NCBI RefSeq assembly: GCF_900107745.1
Contig: NZ_FNRO01000002.1
Location: 434,001-498,000, forward strand
DNA length: 64,000 nucleotides
Direction of reading: 5' to 3'
Origin: Variovorax sp. YR216
GTDB lineage: Bacteria > Pseudomonadota > Gammaproteobacteria > Burkholderiales > Burkholderiaceae_C
The position numbers and the translations under genes are program-made. The notes under the pieces are model-generated. The model saw only the letters and a program-made list of their open reading frames with translations, did no database searches and was not told the origin of the DNA. This document shows, one piece after another, positions 33,850-43,091 of this stretch. How positions within the stretch are numbered: position 1 is the first letter of the stretch; each line of letters starts with the position of its first letter.

Positions 33850-35904
33850 ATGCCATTTCCATTCCGTCGCAATGCCGTGGGCATTGCCGTCCTGTCGCTC
33901 GCGTGCTGCGCATCGTGGGCCCAATCTTCCACGCTGGGTGAAGTCACCGTCACCGGCAATCCTCTTGGCGCGAGCGACCTGATCGCGCCCACCACGTCGC
34001 TGGCGAACGACGCGCTGCTGATGCGCTCGCGGTCGACGCTCGGCGAGACCCTGAACGGTCTCCCGGGCGTCGGCAGCACCTACTTCGGTCCCAATGCCAG
34101 CCGGCCCACCATCCGCGGGCAGGACGGCGACCGCATCCGCATCCTGCAGAACGGCGGTGCCGCGCCCGATGCCTCGTCGCTGAGCTACGACCACGCGGTG
34201 CCGGTCGACGCGCTCGTCACCGACCGCATCGAAGTGCTGCGCGGCCCATCGGCGCTGCAATATGGTGGCAGCGCTGTAGGCGGCGTCGTGAACCTGCTCG
34301 ACAACCGCATCCCGACCGAGCCGATCGAAGGCTTTGGCGGGCGTGCGGATCTGGGCTACGCCACGGGCAACCGCGAGACATCCGGGGGCGTGGTGCTCGA
34401 GGGCGGCAACAACCGCTATGCGCTGCACGTCGATGCGTTTCACCGCGATTCGGACGATGTCTCGGTGCCGATCGATCTGCCGTGCGCCAACCCGCAGCGG
34501 CCGGGCACCGCCCGCAAGATCTGCAATTCGGCCAACCAGGCCGAGGGCGGTGCCTTCGGCGGCACGCTGTTCTTCGACCAAGGCTGGATCGGTGCATCGG
34601 CCAGTACGTACCGGAGCACCTACGGCACGGTGGCCGAGGACGACGTGACCATCCGCATGAAGTCAGACCGCTATGCGCTGGAAGGCGAATGGCGTCCCGG
34701 CGGGTTCTTCAGCAGCGTGCACGCCAAGCTGAGCCGCACCGACTATGGCCACACAGAGTACGAGGGCCCGGCGCCCGGCACCGTGTTCACGAAGAAGAGC
34801 GACGACTTCCGCATCGAGGCGCGGCATCGCAGGATCGGCGATCTGGAGGGCCTGATCGGCTTCACCAACGAGACCGGCGATTTTTCCGCCGAGGGCGAGG
34901 AGGCCTTCGTGCCGGCGAGCCGCACGCGCAGCAATGCGCTGTTCCTGCACGAGGAACTGGGCACCTCATGGGGGCGACTGAGCTTCGGCGCGCGCACGGA
35001 GCGGGTGAAGGTGCAGTCCTTCGGTTCGGACGATCCGTCGGTCACGCGCTTCTTCACCGGCGAGCGCGACTTCAGTCCGCGCAGTGCGGCAATGGGCGCG
35101 CTCGTCGACCTCGCGCCACAGTGGCAGTTGACCTCGAACCTCGCCTACACCGAGCGCGCACCCAAGGACTACGAGCTGTTCGCCAACGGCCCGCACGTGG
35201 CGACCGGCACCTGGGAACTCGGCAACCCGGACCTGCAGAAGGAGAAGTCGACCGGATTCGATCTCGGCGCCCAGTGGCGCTCGGGGCCGAACAATGCGAA
35301 GGTCAACGCCTACGCCACGCGGTTCAGCAACTACATCGGGCTCAATGCCACGGGCAATGTGCGTGGGGAGGACGGCGAGGTGAATCCGGCCGCGTCCGAC
35401 GAAACGTTGCCCGAGTATGCGTACACCGGCGTGCGGGCGCGTTTCACCGGCCTCGAGGCCAGCGGGACCTGGCGCCTGTTCGGCAAGGACGGCTTCTCGC
35501 GTCCGGGCGATGCGGGCACGGTGGACCTCGAGTGGCGCGGCGACCTGGTGCGTGCCACCAACACCAACACCGACCAGCCCCTGCCGCGCATCGCGCCGGC
35601 GCGTGCCGGCGCGACGCTCGCCTATGGCAATGGCCCGTGGACCGCGCGCTTCGGCTTCGACTACTACGCCGCGCAGCGCCGGGTGCCGCCGGGCGATCGC
35701 GAAACCGATGCCTACACGCTGTGGAACGCCTCGCTCACCTACAAGATGAAGGTGCAACGCGCCAACCTCACCTGGTATGCGCGCATCGACAACATCACCA
35801 ACGAACTGGCCTACAGCGCGACCTCGATCCTGACGACGACGGCCTTCCCGAACGTGCCATTGCCGGGGCGATCGGCGAAGGTGGGTCTGCGCGCGACCTT
35901 CTGA
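33850..35904 (+). CDS. TonB-dependent outer-membrane receptor, ZnuD-like
   Basis: 684 residues. A signal peptide ends near SWA-QSS. The plug domain has the TonB box region (TLGEVTVTGN), SRPTIRGQDGDRIRILQNG and DRIEVLRGPSALQYGGSAVGGVVNLLDN. The rest is a 22-strand barrel ending in GLRATF, with a C-terminal Phe. The size and the plug sequence with PDASSLSYDHAV fit the ZnuD branch, which imports zinc (or haem) with TonB energy. No Zur box is visible to me in the 75-bp leader; the promoter may be upstream of msrA. Confidence 0.85.
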   Translation: MPFPFRRNAVGIAVLSLACCASWAQSSTLGEVTVTGNPLGASDLIAPTTSLANDALLMRSRSTLGETLNGLPGVGSTYFGPNASRPTIRGQDGDRIRILQNGGAAPDASSLSYDHAVPVDALVTDRIEVLRGPSALQYGGSAVGGVVNLLDNRIPTEPIEGFGGRADLGYATGNRETSGGVVLEGGNNRYALHVDAFHRDSDDVSVPIDLPCANPQRPGTARKICNSANQAEGGAFGGTLFFDQGWIGASASTYRSTYGTVAEDDVTIRMKSDRYALEGEWRPGGFFSSVHAKLSRTDYGHTEYEGPAPGTVFTKKSDDFRIEARHRRIGDLEGLIGFTNETGDFSAEGEEAFVPASRTRSNALFLHEELGTSWGRLSFGARTERVKVQSFGSDDPSVTRFFTGERDFSPRSAAMGALVDLAPQWQLTSNLAYTERAPKDYELFANGPHVATGTWELGNPDLQKEKSTGFDLGAQWRSGPNNAKVNAYATRFSNYIGLNATGNVRGEDGEVNPAASDETLPEYAYTGVRARFTGLEASGTWRLFGKDGFSRPGDAGTVDLEWRGDLVRATNTNTDQPLPRIAPARAGATLAYGNGPWTARFGFDYYAAQRRVPPGDRETDAYTLWNASLTYKMKVQRANLTWYARIDNITNELAYSATSILTTTAFPNVPLPGRSAKVGLRATF

Positions 35905-35997
35905 GGCTCGTTGCCGCGGGCCCGCTCACCATTTGAAACTTGGCGCGGCGAGCCCGTTCGACGATGCTCGCGCTTCATCCGTGAAGGACCCAGGGCG

Positions 35998-36306
35998 ATG
36001 GACGCAGGCGACAACACTGGCACGGTCGATTGCCGCTTGATCCGGGTGGTCGGCAGGGTGCAGGGCGTGGGCTATCGACAGGCCTGCGTGCGCCATGCCC
36101 GTGCGCTCGGCATCACGGGCTGGGTTCGCAACCGGCTGGACGGCTCGGTCGAGGCGATGCTGCAGGGCTCGCCGAACCAGATCGCGCACATGTGCGACTG
36201 GCTGCGCACCGGGGTGCCAGGCGCGCGGGTGTCGTCGCTCGAAGTGAAGGAAGTGCCGCGGCCGTTCGACCGCCTTGCCGAGTTCGAGCGCCGGCCCACG
36301 GCCTGA
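35998..36306 (+). CDS. Acylphosphatase
   Basis: 102 residues. The phosphate-binding loop GRVQGVGYRQACVRHA (with the essential Arg) and the catalytic Asn in GWVRNRLDGSVEAMLQG are both intact. It hydrolyses carboxyl-phosphate bonds such as those of acetyl- or carbamoyl-phosphate in the cytoplasm; the true role is unclear. The start is taken at 35998 after a GAAGGA about 9 nt upstream. Confidence 0.93.
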   Translation: MDAGDNTGTVDCRLIRVVGRVQGVGYRQACVRHARALGITGWVRNRLDGSVEAMLQGSPNQIAHMCDWLRTGVPGARVSSLEVKEVPRPFDRLAEFERRPTA

Positions 36307-36336
36307 ACCCGCGCAGATGCGGCTTGGCGCGCGGGT

Positions 36337-37296
36337 ATGCTCGCCGCGGTGAATGCGACCGTCCTCTCGTCCCTCCTGCCTGTCGTCCTGCTCATTGCCG
36401 TCGGATTCGTGGCAGGTCGCCGGGGCTGGGTCGGCGGCGGCGCGGTGCGCGACCTCTCGAATCTGATCTTCCTGCTGCTTGCGCCTGCGCTGCTGTTCCG
36501 CTCGATGAGCACGGTCCGCGTGGAGCAGCTCAGCCTGCGTCCGGTCGCCGCGTATTTCATTGCGGCGGGGCTCATCTTCGCGGGGACGCTGCTCTGGCGC
36601 GGCTTCAACCGCACGGCGGCGGTCCTCGCGCTGGCCAACACCTACAGCAACACCGTGATGATCGGCATCGCGCTGATCGGCCTTGCCTACGGGCCGGATG
36701 GAACGGTGGTGCTGCTCACGCTCATTTCGCTGCATTCGCTGGTGCTGCTGACGAGCGCGACCGTAGTCCTCGAACTCGCCGTGGCGCACGAACAGGCCGC
36801 CAGCAGCGGCGAGGCACGCAAGCCGATGATGCGCGTCGTCGGGCGCGCGCTCTACAACGCGATCATTCATCCGGTGCCGCTGCCGATCCTGGCCGGTCTG
36901 CTGTTCGGGCAGTCGGGCTTGCGGATGCCAGATGCCATCGATACGACGATCGCACTGCTCGGCGGCGCGTTCAGCCCGGTGGCGCTGGTCATGGTGGGCA
37001 TCACGCTGGCGCTGACGCCGGTGGGCATGCACTGGCGCGCCGCGCTCGTGCAGGCGCTGATCAAGAACCTCGTGCATCCGCTGCTCGTCGCCGCGCTGGG
37101 CTGGGTGCTCGGGCTGCGCGGGTTGCCGCTGACCGTGATGGTGGTCGCGGCCGCGCTGCCGATCGGCGCGAATGTCTTTCTCTTTTCGCAGCGCTACCGC
37201 ACGGCGGAAGAACTGGTGACCGCGAGCGTGGTGGTGTCGACCGGTCTCGCGCTGGTCACGTTGACGGTCGTGATGGCGCTTGCGGGCCGCCTCTGA
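36337..37296 (+). CDS. AEC-family (auxin efflux carrier-type) transporter
   Basis: 319 residues with ten membrane helices in two inverted halves. VLLIAVGFVAGRRGWVGGGAVRDLSNLIF at the N-terminus and the broken-helix segments NTYSNTVMIGIALIG and LPIGANVFLFSQRY are characteristic of bacterial AEC permeases, some of which transport malonate, malate or amino acids. Substrate unknown. ATG 36337 has no clear ribosome site; GTG 36349 is an alternative. Confidence 0.9.
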   Translation: MLAAVNATVLSSLLPVVLLIAVGFVAGRRGWVGGGAVRDLSNLIFLLLAPALLFRSMSTVRVEQLSLRPVAAYFIAAGLIFAGTLLWRGFNRTAAVLALANTYSNTVMIGIALIGLAYGPDGTVVLLTLISLHSLVLLTSATVVLELAVAHEQAASSGEARKPMMRVVGRALYNAIIHPVPLPILAGLLFGQSGLRMPDAIDTTIALLGGAFSPVALVMVGITLALTPVGMHWRAALVQALIKNLVHPLLVAALGWVLGLRGLPLTVMVVAAALPIGANVFLFSQRYRTAEELVTASVVVSTGLALVTLTVVMALAGRL

Positions 37297-37302
37297 GCTG
37301 CC

Positions 37303-37953
37303 TCACGGGGCGAGGCGTTCCCGCAGCCAGTCGCCACCTTCGAGCCGATAGCGCAGCCGGTCGTGCAGCCGGCTCCTGCGGCCCTGCCAGAACTCCCAGC
37401 GATCGGGCACGAGGCGGAAGCCACCCCAGTGCGGTGGGCGCGGCGGCGAAAGCAGGTGCCTGGCGGCGTAGACCGCGGCGTTCTTCACCAGCACGTCGCG
37501 GCCGCTGATGACCTCGCTCTGCGGGCTTGCCCAGGCGCCGATGCGTGAGTCGAGCGGCCGGCTCGCGAAATAGGCGTCGCTCTCGACGTCGCTGACTCGC
37601 TCGACCCGGCCCTCGATGCGCACCACGCGTTCGAGTTCGACCCAGTGGAACTGCAGCGCGGCAAAGGGATTGCCGGCGAGATCCTGACCCTTGCGGCTCT
37701 GGTAGTTGGTGTACCAGACGATGCCGCGTTCGTCGTAGCCCTTGATGAGCACGATGCGGGTGGATGGACGCAGGTCGCCGCCGACCGTGGCGAGCGTCAT
37801 CGCGTTCGGTTCGGGCAGCTTGGCGTCGATGGCTTCGGCCAGCCAGCGCTCGAATTGCTTCAGCGGGTCGTCGGCGCTGCTGATTTCGTCGAGTTCGGCA
37901 CGCTCGTAGCTTTTGCGCAGTGCGGCCAGCGATTCGTTGGGAGAGCTCATCAT
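37303..37953 (-). CDS. pdxH: Pyridoxamine/pyridoxine 5'-phosphate oxidase
   Basis: 216 residues (or 215 if the second ATG at 37950 is used). It has the PdxH hallmarks: [39 protein letters not shown] for FMN binding, [19 protein letters not shown], and the C-terminal [23 protein letters not shown] substrate/FMN site. It oxidises PNP or PMP to pyridoxal phosphate, which the PLP enzyme at 56.4 kb needs. It is divergent from the MobA-like gene, with 41 bp between. Confidence 0.95.
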   Translation of the reverse strand: MMSSPNESLAALRKSYERAELDEISSADDPLKQFERWLAEAIDAKLPEPNAMTLATVGGDLRPSTRIVLIKGYDERGIVWYTNYQSRKGQDLAGNPFAALQFHWVELERVVRIEGRVERVSDVESDAYFASRPLDSRIGAWASPQSEVISGRDVLVKNAAVYAARHLLSPPRPPHWGGFRLVPDRWEFWQGRRSRLHDRLRYRLEGGDWLRERLAP

Positions 37954-37994
37954 GGCGCCATTGTTGCGCAAGCAATGCGGAGATACTGCGGCGC

Positions 37995-38573
37995 ATGAAC
38001 GCCGCATCGCCATCTTCAGCTCTGCCGACCGTCATCGTCCTCGCATCGGGCCGCGGCGAGCGCTTCAGAGCGGCGGGCGGCACCGGTCACAAGCTGCAAG
38101 CGCCGCTGGTCGGGGCGACGGTGCTGGAGCACACGCTGGCAGCCGTGCGTGCAAGCGGACTCCCCTGGCATCTGGAGGACGTCGGGCACCCCGGCATGGG
38201 CGATTCGATCGCCGCGGCCGTACGGGCGACGCCGCAGGCACATGGATGGCTGATCCTTCCGGCCGATCTGCCGCTGGTCCAGCCGGCGACGCTGCAGGCG
38301 GTGGCGCATGCCCTGCAAGGCGCGGTGCAGGCGGCACAGCCGAGCTATCGCGGCTCGCGCGGGCATCCGGTCGGCTTTGCGGCGCCGTGCGGTCCCCGGC
38401 TCGCCGCCTTGTCGGGCAACCAGGGGGCCGCGCCGGTGCTGCGCGCCTTGCGCGAAGCGGGGCAGGTTGCCGAACTCGAACTTGATGATGTCGGCATCGT
38501 CACCGACATCGACACGCCCGAAGAACTGGGGCGCGCGGAAGCCCTGCTGCGGGAGCGGCTCAGCCGCGGGTGA
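37995..38573 (+). CDS. MobA-like nucleotidyltransferase
   Basis: 192 residues. The nucleotide-binding loop is [22 protein letters not shown] (a variant of LAAGxGxRxG), and the metal motif is [10 protein letters not shown], followed by [10 protein letters not shown] and DIDTPEEL. This pattern matches MocA/MobA-like NTP transferases that build molybdenum cofactor dinucleotides, used by molybdo-hydroxylases. No molybdoenzyme gene is adjacent. A GATACT hexamer ends 7 nt before the ATG, so the message may be leaderless. It overlaps the end of sodC by 14 bp. Confidence 0.85.
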   Translation: MNAASPSSALPTVIVLASGRGERFRAAGGTGHKLQAPLVGATVLEHTLAAVRASGLPWHLEDVGHPGMGDSIAAAVRATPQAHGWLILPADLPLVQPATLQAVAHALQGAVQAAQPSYRGSRGHPVGFAAPCGPRLAALSGNQGAAPVLRALREAGQVAELELDDVGIVTDIDTPEELGRAEALLRERLSRG

Positions 38574-39099
38574 TCACGCCGCAGGCGACGCGCGGGCCGG
38601 AATTGCCGGCCGGCTGGGTCGTGAAGTCGTCGCGGTCGCGATGCACCACGACCGCCCGGCCGACCGCGTTGTTGGCGGCGCCTTCGGTCAGGGAGATGCT
38701 GTGCACCTCGACGCTGAACTTCGCCACGCCACCGGCGTCGGCCACGAGGCTCGGCAACTCGCCGGCATGGCTGCCGGGTGCGGCGAACTTGCCGTGCGTT
38801 CCGCCGGCGGGATTGAAGTGGCCGCCAGAGGCATTGCCGTTGTCGCCGCAGTCGCCCTTCTCGTGGATGTGGAAGCCATGCTCCGTCCCCGGCGGGAGTC
38901 CGCGCACTTCGCCCGATACACGCACGCCGTTGCCGATCGGCGTGAAGGTCACCTTGCCCATGGTCGGATTCGGCGAGATCGCGCCGGTCGGTGCAAGCGT
39001 GGCCGTGGCTCCCGGGCCGCCCTGGCCCATGGTGCCGCAGGCGGCGAGCACGCCGGCTGCGGCGAGGATGGCGGCAAGGCCGATGATTCGACGGGACAT
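38560..39099 (-). CDS. sodC: Cu,Zn superoxide dismutase lipoprotein
   Basis: 179 residues. A lipoprotein signal with lipobox LAAC (Cys21) anchors it to a membrane facing the periplasm. Copper ligands lie in GFHIHEKGDC and VVVHRDRDDF, zinc ligands in HFNPAGGTHG and neighbouring His/Asp, and the disulfide pairs the DCGDN Cys with VACGV. The catalytic Arg loop is SGPRVACGV. It dismutates periplasmic superoxide. Periplasmic SodC needs copper, tying in with copA control in the same window only loosely. Confidence 0.95.
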   Translation of the reverse strand: MSRRIIGLAAILAAAGVLAACGTMGQGGPGATATLAPTGAISPNPTMGKVTFTPIGNGVRVSGEVRGLPPGTEHGFHIHEKGDCGDNGNASGGHFNPAGGTHGKFAAPGSHAGELPSLVADAGGVAKFSVEVHSISLTEGAANNAVGRAVVVHRDRDDFTTQPAGNSGPRVACGVITRG

Positions 39100-39119
39100 G
39101 CGAACTCCTTGAATGTTGA

Positions 39120-39842
39120 TCAGGTCTGGGATTCGGGAGGGTATAGCGAAGACGGCAGCTTTTCGCTATCAGCCTCCGCCGACAAACGGAATTCGGCCAG
39201 CTTGATAAGCCGCGCCAGTGCGGCGTCATGAATCGAGTGACGCCTCAGCTCCAGCAACGTCTGATGCGCATAGTCAAGCGAGCTGCCGTAGCGGCCGACC
39301 GCGCTCGCGAAGATGTGGCGGTAGCGCTCGTCGCTGAGTTCCCCGGTGAAGTTCGGGCTGCGCCTGGACAGCGTGAAGGCCAGCGCCTTCACCCTGGAAT
39401 GCGGCGTGTTGCATTCGAGCCAGCGCGGGTCGTAGACGCCAGTGGGCATCTCCCGCAGCCAGAGGCGGCCCAGCGTCTCGAGCCCATCGGCTGCCGGCAC
39501 GCGGAAGACCATGCCGCGGCAACTGCCGCCCGACAGCAGCCCGAAGACGAGGCCCGGGTTCTCGACCGTGCCGCGATTCACCCGGCTCCACATCTTCAGG
39601 GCGCGATGCCAGCCATGCACGCGCGCCGGGTGCCGTTCGACGAAGCCGAAGTCCGGTCGCCAGATCAGCGAGCCGTAGCCAAAGAGCCACAGGTCCTGAT
39701 GACCGCCCCATTCCTCGATGACGCGATCGAGCATCGGCTTGGGATCGCGCAGCGGTTTCGGCAGCGGATCGAGGCCAGGAGGACCCGGATCGCCCTTCGG
39801 CGGCTCGGGGGCGGCACCTACAATTTCGCGGTCATGGTTCAC
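39120..39842 (-). CDS. ChaC-like gamma-glutamylcyclotransferase
   Basis: 240 residues from a GTG start. The substrate loop LWLFGYGSLIWRPDF is the family signature (YGSL), and the catalytic Glu lies in WLREMPTGVYDPRW. ChaC enzymes cleave glutathione to 5-oxoproline and Cys-Gly. The GTG at 39842 is chosen because the N-terminal PGPPGLDPLPKPLRDPKPML segment resembles relatives; an internal ATG at 39734 gives a shorter 204-residue protein that still contains the whole fold. It is divergent from the OmpA-like gene. Confidence 0.85.
   Translation of the reverse strand: MNHDREIVGAAPEPPKGDPGPPGLDPLPKPLRDPKPMLDRVIEEWGGHQDLWLFGYGSLIWRPDFGFVERHPARVHGWHRALKMWSRVNRGTVENPGLVFGLLSGGSCRGMVFRVPAADGLETLGRLWLREMPTGVYDPRWLECNTPHSRVKALAFTLSRRSPNFTGELSDERYRHIFASAVGRYGSSLDYAHQTLLELRRHSIHDAALARLIKLAEFRLSAEADSEKLPSSLYPPESQT
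39819..39824 (+). promoter_or_regulatory. -10 element upstream of the OmpA-like gene
   Basis: TACAAT about 60 bp before the ATG at 39885, in the usual -10 form of this genome. It lies inside the first codons of the divergent ChaC-like gene if the GTG start of that gene is right. Confidence 0.4.
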
Positions 39843-39884
39843 CGCACCATTATTTACCGACCCCTCAACTACGGAGATCCGCCC

Positions 39885-40424
39885 ATGTCTGCGATCAGCG
39901 ACGACGAGAGTCAACAGAATTTCATCCTTGCCTTCGTGCTCGGCCTGATCGCGCTGGTGATCCTGTTCGTGATCGGCATCGTGCTCTACTTCAAGAGCCA
40001 CAACGCCAGCGTGCCAGAGCGGCCCGTGGCCGCGGCGGCGCCTGCGACGACCGTGGCAGTCGTGACCGAGACGGTGACGGTCGTGATCCCCGAAGGCGCG
40101 AGCATCCGTGTCGCGGGCGGCGTGGTGAACTTCTACTTCGCCACAGCCAGCGCCGACATCGCGCCCGGAGCGGCCGAGGCGCTGGCCATCGTGCTCAAGG
40201 GTGTCGAAGGCGGCAAGAAGGCGCTGATCTCGGGCTTCCACGACACCACCGGCGATCCGGCGCTCAACGACGAGCTTGCCAAGCGCCGCGCCCAGATGGT
40301 GCGCGACGTGCTCGTCGGCCTCGGCTGCCCGCCCGACAAGGTCCAGATGGAGCGGCCCGCGATCACCACCGGCAGCGGCAACAACGCCGAGGCGCGGCGC
40401 GTCGAGGTCAAGCTCATCGATTGA
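39885..40424 (+). CDS. OmpA-domain inner-membrane-anchored protein
   Basis: 179 residues. A single membrane helix (about residues 13-36) is followed by a short Ala/Pro linker and a C-terminal OmpA/MotB-like peptidoglycan-binding domain (VVNFYFATASADIAPGAAEAL, ISGFHDTTGDPALNDELAKRRAQMVRDVL). Such proteins tether the membrane to peptidoglycan. GGAG lies about 8 nt before the ATG. The stop is 2 nt before repeat copy D. Confidence 0.88.
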   Translation: MSAISDDESQQNFILAFVLGLIALVILFVIGIVLYFKSHNASVPERPVAAAAPATTVAVVTETVTVVIPEGASIRVAGGVVNFYFATASADIAPGAAEALAIVLKGVEGGKKALISGFHDTTGDPALNDELAKRRAQMVRDVLVGLGCPPDKVQMERPAITTGSGNNAEARRVEVKLID

Positions 40425-40426
40425 CG

Positions 40427-40514
40427 CTCGCCCCCAGGCTGCGCGCACTTCGTGTCGCTCCGCCAACCCCCTGCCGGGGGCAATACCAGTGGCCCGGCGG
40501 AGCCGGTTCCACGG
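40427..40514 (+). repeat. Dispersed dyad-rich repeat, copy D
   Basis: Same orientation as copy A. It begins 3 nt after the OmpA-like stop codon. The C-run/G-run hairpin (CCCCCTGCCGGGGG) and the GGCCCGGCGGAGCCGG dyad are intact. It could act as a terminator-like or mRNA-end structure for the OmpA-like gene, or be a REP-like mobile sequence. Confidence 0.85.
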
Positions 40515-40626
40515 TATGAATAGGCCCGAGGTGAACGTGGAGCCTTCGAGCCCTTTCACACTGGCTTGATACCATGCACTCTCGGGCTGCCAATACAGGC
40601 GGCCCACCGGCAGTGCGACATATCCC

Positions 40627-42465
40627 ATGACTACACACCCCACAGTCCGCGATGTCACCGACCGCATCCGCGAGCGCAGCCGAACGCTGCGAAGTGCCTA
40701 CCTCCAGCGATTGAACGAAATCCGCCACCGCGAACGCGGCTCCGACCGCATGGGCTGCGCCAACGTGGCGCACGCCGTCGCGGGGATTCCGGCCAACGAC
40801 AAACTCAAGGTGGTGACCGAACGCGCGCCGAACATCGGCGTGGTCACCGCCTACAACGACATGCTTTCGGCGCATGCGCCGTTCCAGGGCTATCCGGACA
40901 TCGTGAAGCACGAGGCGCGGCGGCATGCCGCCACCGCGCAGGTTGCAGGCGGCGTGCCCGCGATGTGCGACGGTGTCACGCAGGGCACGCCCGGCATGGA
41001 GCTCAGCCTGTTCAGCCGGGACGTGATCGCGATGGGCACCGCGGTGGCGCTCACGCACGACATGTTCGATGCTGCGCTGCTGCTCGGCGTATGCGACAAG
41101 ATCGTGCCGGGCCTGCTCATCGGTGCGCTGCACTTCGGCCACCTGCCGATGGTTTTCGTGCCGGCCGGCCCGATGCCTTCGGGCCTTTCGAACAGCGCGA
41201 AAGCCAAGGTCCGCGAGCAGGCTGCGCAGGGGCTGGTCGGCAGGCAAGGGCTGCTCGATGCCGAAATGCAGGCCTATCACGCACAGGGCACCTGCACCTT
41301 CTACGGCACAGCCAACAGCAACCAGATGCTGCTCGAGGCGATGGGCCTGCATGTGCCCGGAACCGCGTTCATCCAGCCCGGCGATTCGATGCGCGAGGCG
41401 CTCACGCGCGAGGCGGTGCGTACCGTGCTCGGGCGGGCGTCCGACAAGGCGTACGCGGTGCCGCCGATCGGCGAACTGGTCGACGAGCGCGTGATCGTCA
41501 ACGCCATGGCCGCGCTGCTGGCCACCGGCGGCTCGACCAACCATCTGATCCATTGGGTCGCGGTCGCGCGTGCGGCGGGCATCCTGATCGACTGGAACGA
41601 CTTCTCCGAACTCTCGGAAGTCGTGCCGCTGCTCACGCGGGTCTATCCGAACGGGACCGCCGACGTGAACGAGTTCCAGGCCGCGGGCGGCCCCGGCTTC
41701 GTGATCGGTGAACTGCTGGATGCGGGGCTGATGCACGCCGACGTGCAGACTGTGCGTGCCGGCGGCATCCGCGAGTACGCGAACATTCCCTCGCTCGCGG
41801 CGTCGCCGTCGGATGAGCACGCGCTGGCGTGGCATCCCGCCCGCCCGACGAAGGACGATGCAGTCGCGCGTCCGGTCGCATCGCCGTTCAGCGCCACCGG
41901 CGGGCTCAAGGTGCTGGTCGGCAATCTCGGCCGCAGCGTGATCAAGGTGTCTTCGGTGCCGGACGATCGCCATGTGATCGAGGCGCCGGCGCGCGTGTTC
42001 GACTCGCAGGGTGAGTTGCAGGAAGCCTTCAAGGCCGGCGAACTTCAACGCGATGTCGTCTGCGTCGTGCGCTGGCAGGGACCGCAAGCCAACGGCATGC
42101 CTGAGTTGCACAAGCTCACGCCGCCGCTGTCCGTGCTCCAGGGCAAGGGCTTCCGCGTGGCGCTGGTGACCGACGGCCGCATGAGCGGCGCTTCGGGCAA
42201 GGTGCCGGCGGCGATCCATGTGTCGCCCGAGGCCGCCGCGGGCGGGCCGCTCGCCAAGGTGCGCGATGGCGACCTGATCCGCCTCGATTCGATCGCCGGC
42301 ACCCTCACCGTGCTCGTGCCCGATGACGAATGGGCGCAGCGCGAAGTCGCCCGGCAACCCGAAGAACAGCGCACCGCCAACGGTCACGGCCTGGGCCGCG
42401 AACTGTTCGCCGGCATGCGCCGCAATGCATTGACAGCAGAAGAAGGAGCCTGCACATGGCTGTGA
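40627..42465 (+). CDS. edd: 6-phosphogluconate dehydratase
   Basis: 612 residues, the length and motif set of Edd. It has [16 protein letters not shown], the Fe-S cysteines Cys156 (GVCDKI) and Cys223 ([12 protein letters not shown]), and the C-terminal [19 protein letters not shown]. It converts 6-phosphogluconate to 2-keto-3-deoxy-6-phosphogluconate (KDPG), the first committed step of the Entner-Doudoroff pathway. It overlaps eda by 10 nt, so translation of the pathway pair is linked. Confidence 0.96.
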   Translation: MTTHPTVRDVTDRIRERSRTLRSAYLQRLNEIRHRERGSDRMGCANVAHAVAGIPANDKLKVVTERAPNIGVVTAYNDMLSAHAPFQGYPDIVKHEARRHAATAQVAGGVPAMCDGVTQGTPGMELSLFSRDVIAMGTAVALTHDMFDAALLLGVCDKIVPGLLIGALHFGHLPMVFVPAGPMPSGLSNSAKAKVREQAAQGLVGRQGLLDAEMQAYHAQGTCTFYGTANSNQMLLEAMGLHVPGTAFIQPGDSMREALTREAVRTVLGRASDKAYAVPPIGELVDERVIVNAMAALLATGGSTNHLIHWVAVARAAGILIDWNDFSELSEVVPLLTRVYPNGTADVNEFQAAGGPGFVIGELLDAGLMHADVQTVRAGGIREYANIPSLAASPSDEHALAWHPARPTKDDAVARPVASPFSATGGLKVLVGNLGRSVIKVSSVPDDRHVIEAPARVFDSQGELQEAFKAGELQRDVVCVVRWQGPQANGMPELHKLTPPLSVLQGKGFRVALVTDGRMSGASGKVPAAIHVSPEAAAGGPLAKVRDGDLIRLDSIAGTLTVLVPDDEWAQREVARQPEEQRTANGHGLGRELFAGMRRNALTAEEGACTWL

Positions 42466-43091
42466 ATTTGACCGCGCTCGACGTGATGCGCGATGCACCG
42501 GTGATCCCCGTGATCGTGCTGCATGACGTGAAGGATGCGGTGCCGCTGGCGCGCGCACTGGTGGCTGGCGGGATCCGCATGCTCGAAGTGACGCTGCGCA
42601 CGCGCGAGGCGCTCGAGTGCATCGAGCTGATCGCCAAGGAAGTGCCCGAGGCAGTGGCCGGTGCCGGCACCATTCGCAGCGCAGCCGACGCGCAGGCCTC
42701 GGCGCTTGCCGGCGCGAAATTCGGCGTGAGCCCGGGCTACACGCGCGCGGTCGGCAAGGCATGCCACGACCTGGGCCTGCCGCTGCTGCCCGGCGTGGCC
42801 ACTGGAAGCGAAATCATGCTGGCCCAGGAAGACGGCTTCACCGAGCTCAAGTTCTTCCCGGCGGTGCAGGCGGGCGGCCTGGCGATGCTCAAGGCATGGC
42901 AGGGGCCTTTCGGCGATGTGAAGTTCTGCCCGACGGGTGGGATTCACGCGGGCAACGCACTGGAGTTCCTGGCGCTACCGAATGTCGCCTGCGTCGGCGG
43001 CTCGTGGATCGTGCCGACCGACGCCATCGCCGCCGGCGACTGGTCGCGCATCGAAGCGCTCGCACGCGAGGCGAGCCAGCTCGCACGATGA
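42456..43091 (+). CDS. eda: KDPG aldolase
   Basis: 211 residues. The catalytic Glu44 (RMLEVTLRT) and Schiff-base Lys132 ([12 protein letters not shown]) of the KDPG/KHG aldolase family are in place, with GAGTI and CPTGGI phosphate-binding loops. It cleaves KDPG to pyruvate and glyceraldehyde 3-phosphate. AGAAGGAG precedes the ATG at 42456. It overlaps edd upstream and the HAD gene downstream (4 nt). Confidence 0.95.
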   Translation: MAVNLTALDVMRDAPVIPVIVLHDVKDAVPLARALVAGGIRMLEVTLRTREALECIELIAKEVPEAVAGAGTIRSAADAQASALAGAKFGVSPGYTRAVGKACHDLGLPLLPGVATGSEIMLAQEDGFTELKFFPAVQAGGLAMLKAWQGPFGDVKFCPTGGIHAGNALEFLALPNVACVGGSWIVPTDAIAAGDWSRIEALAREASQLAR

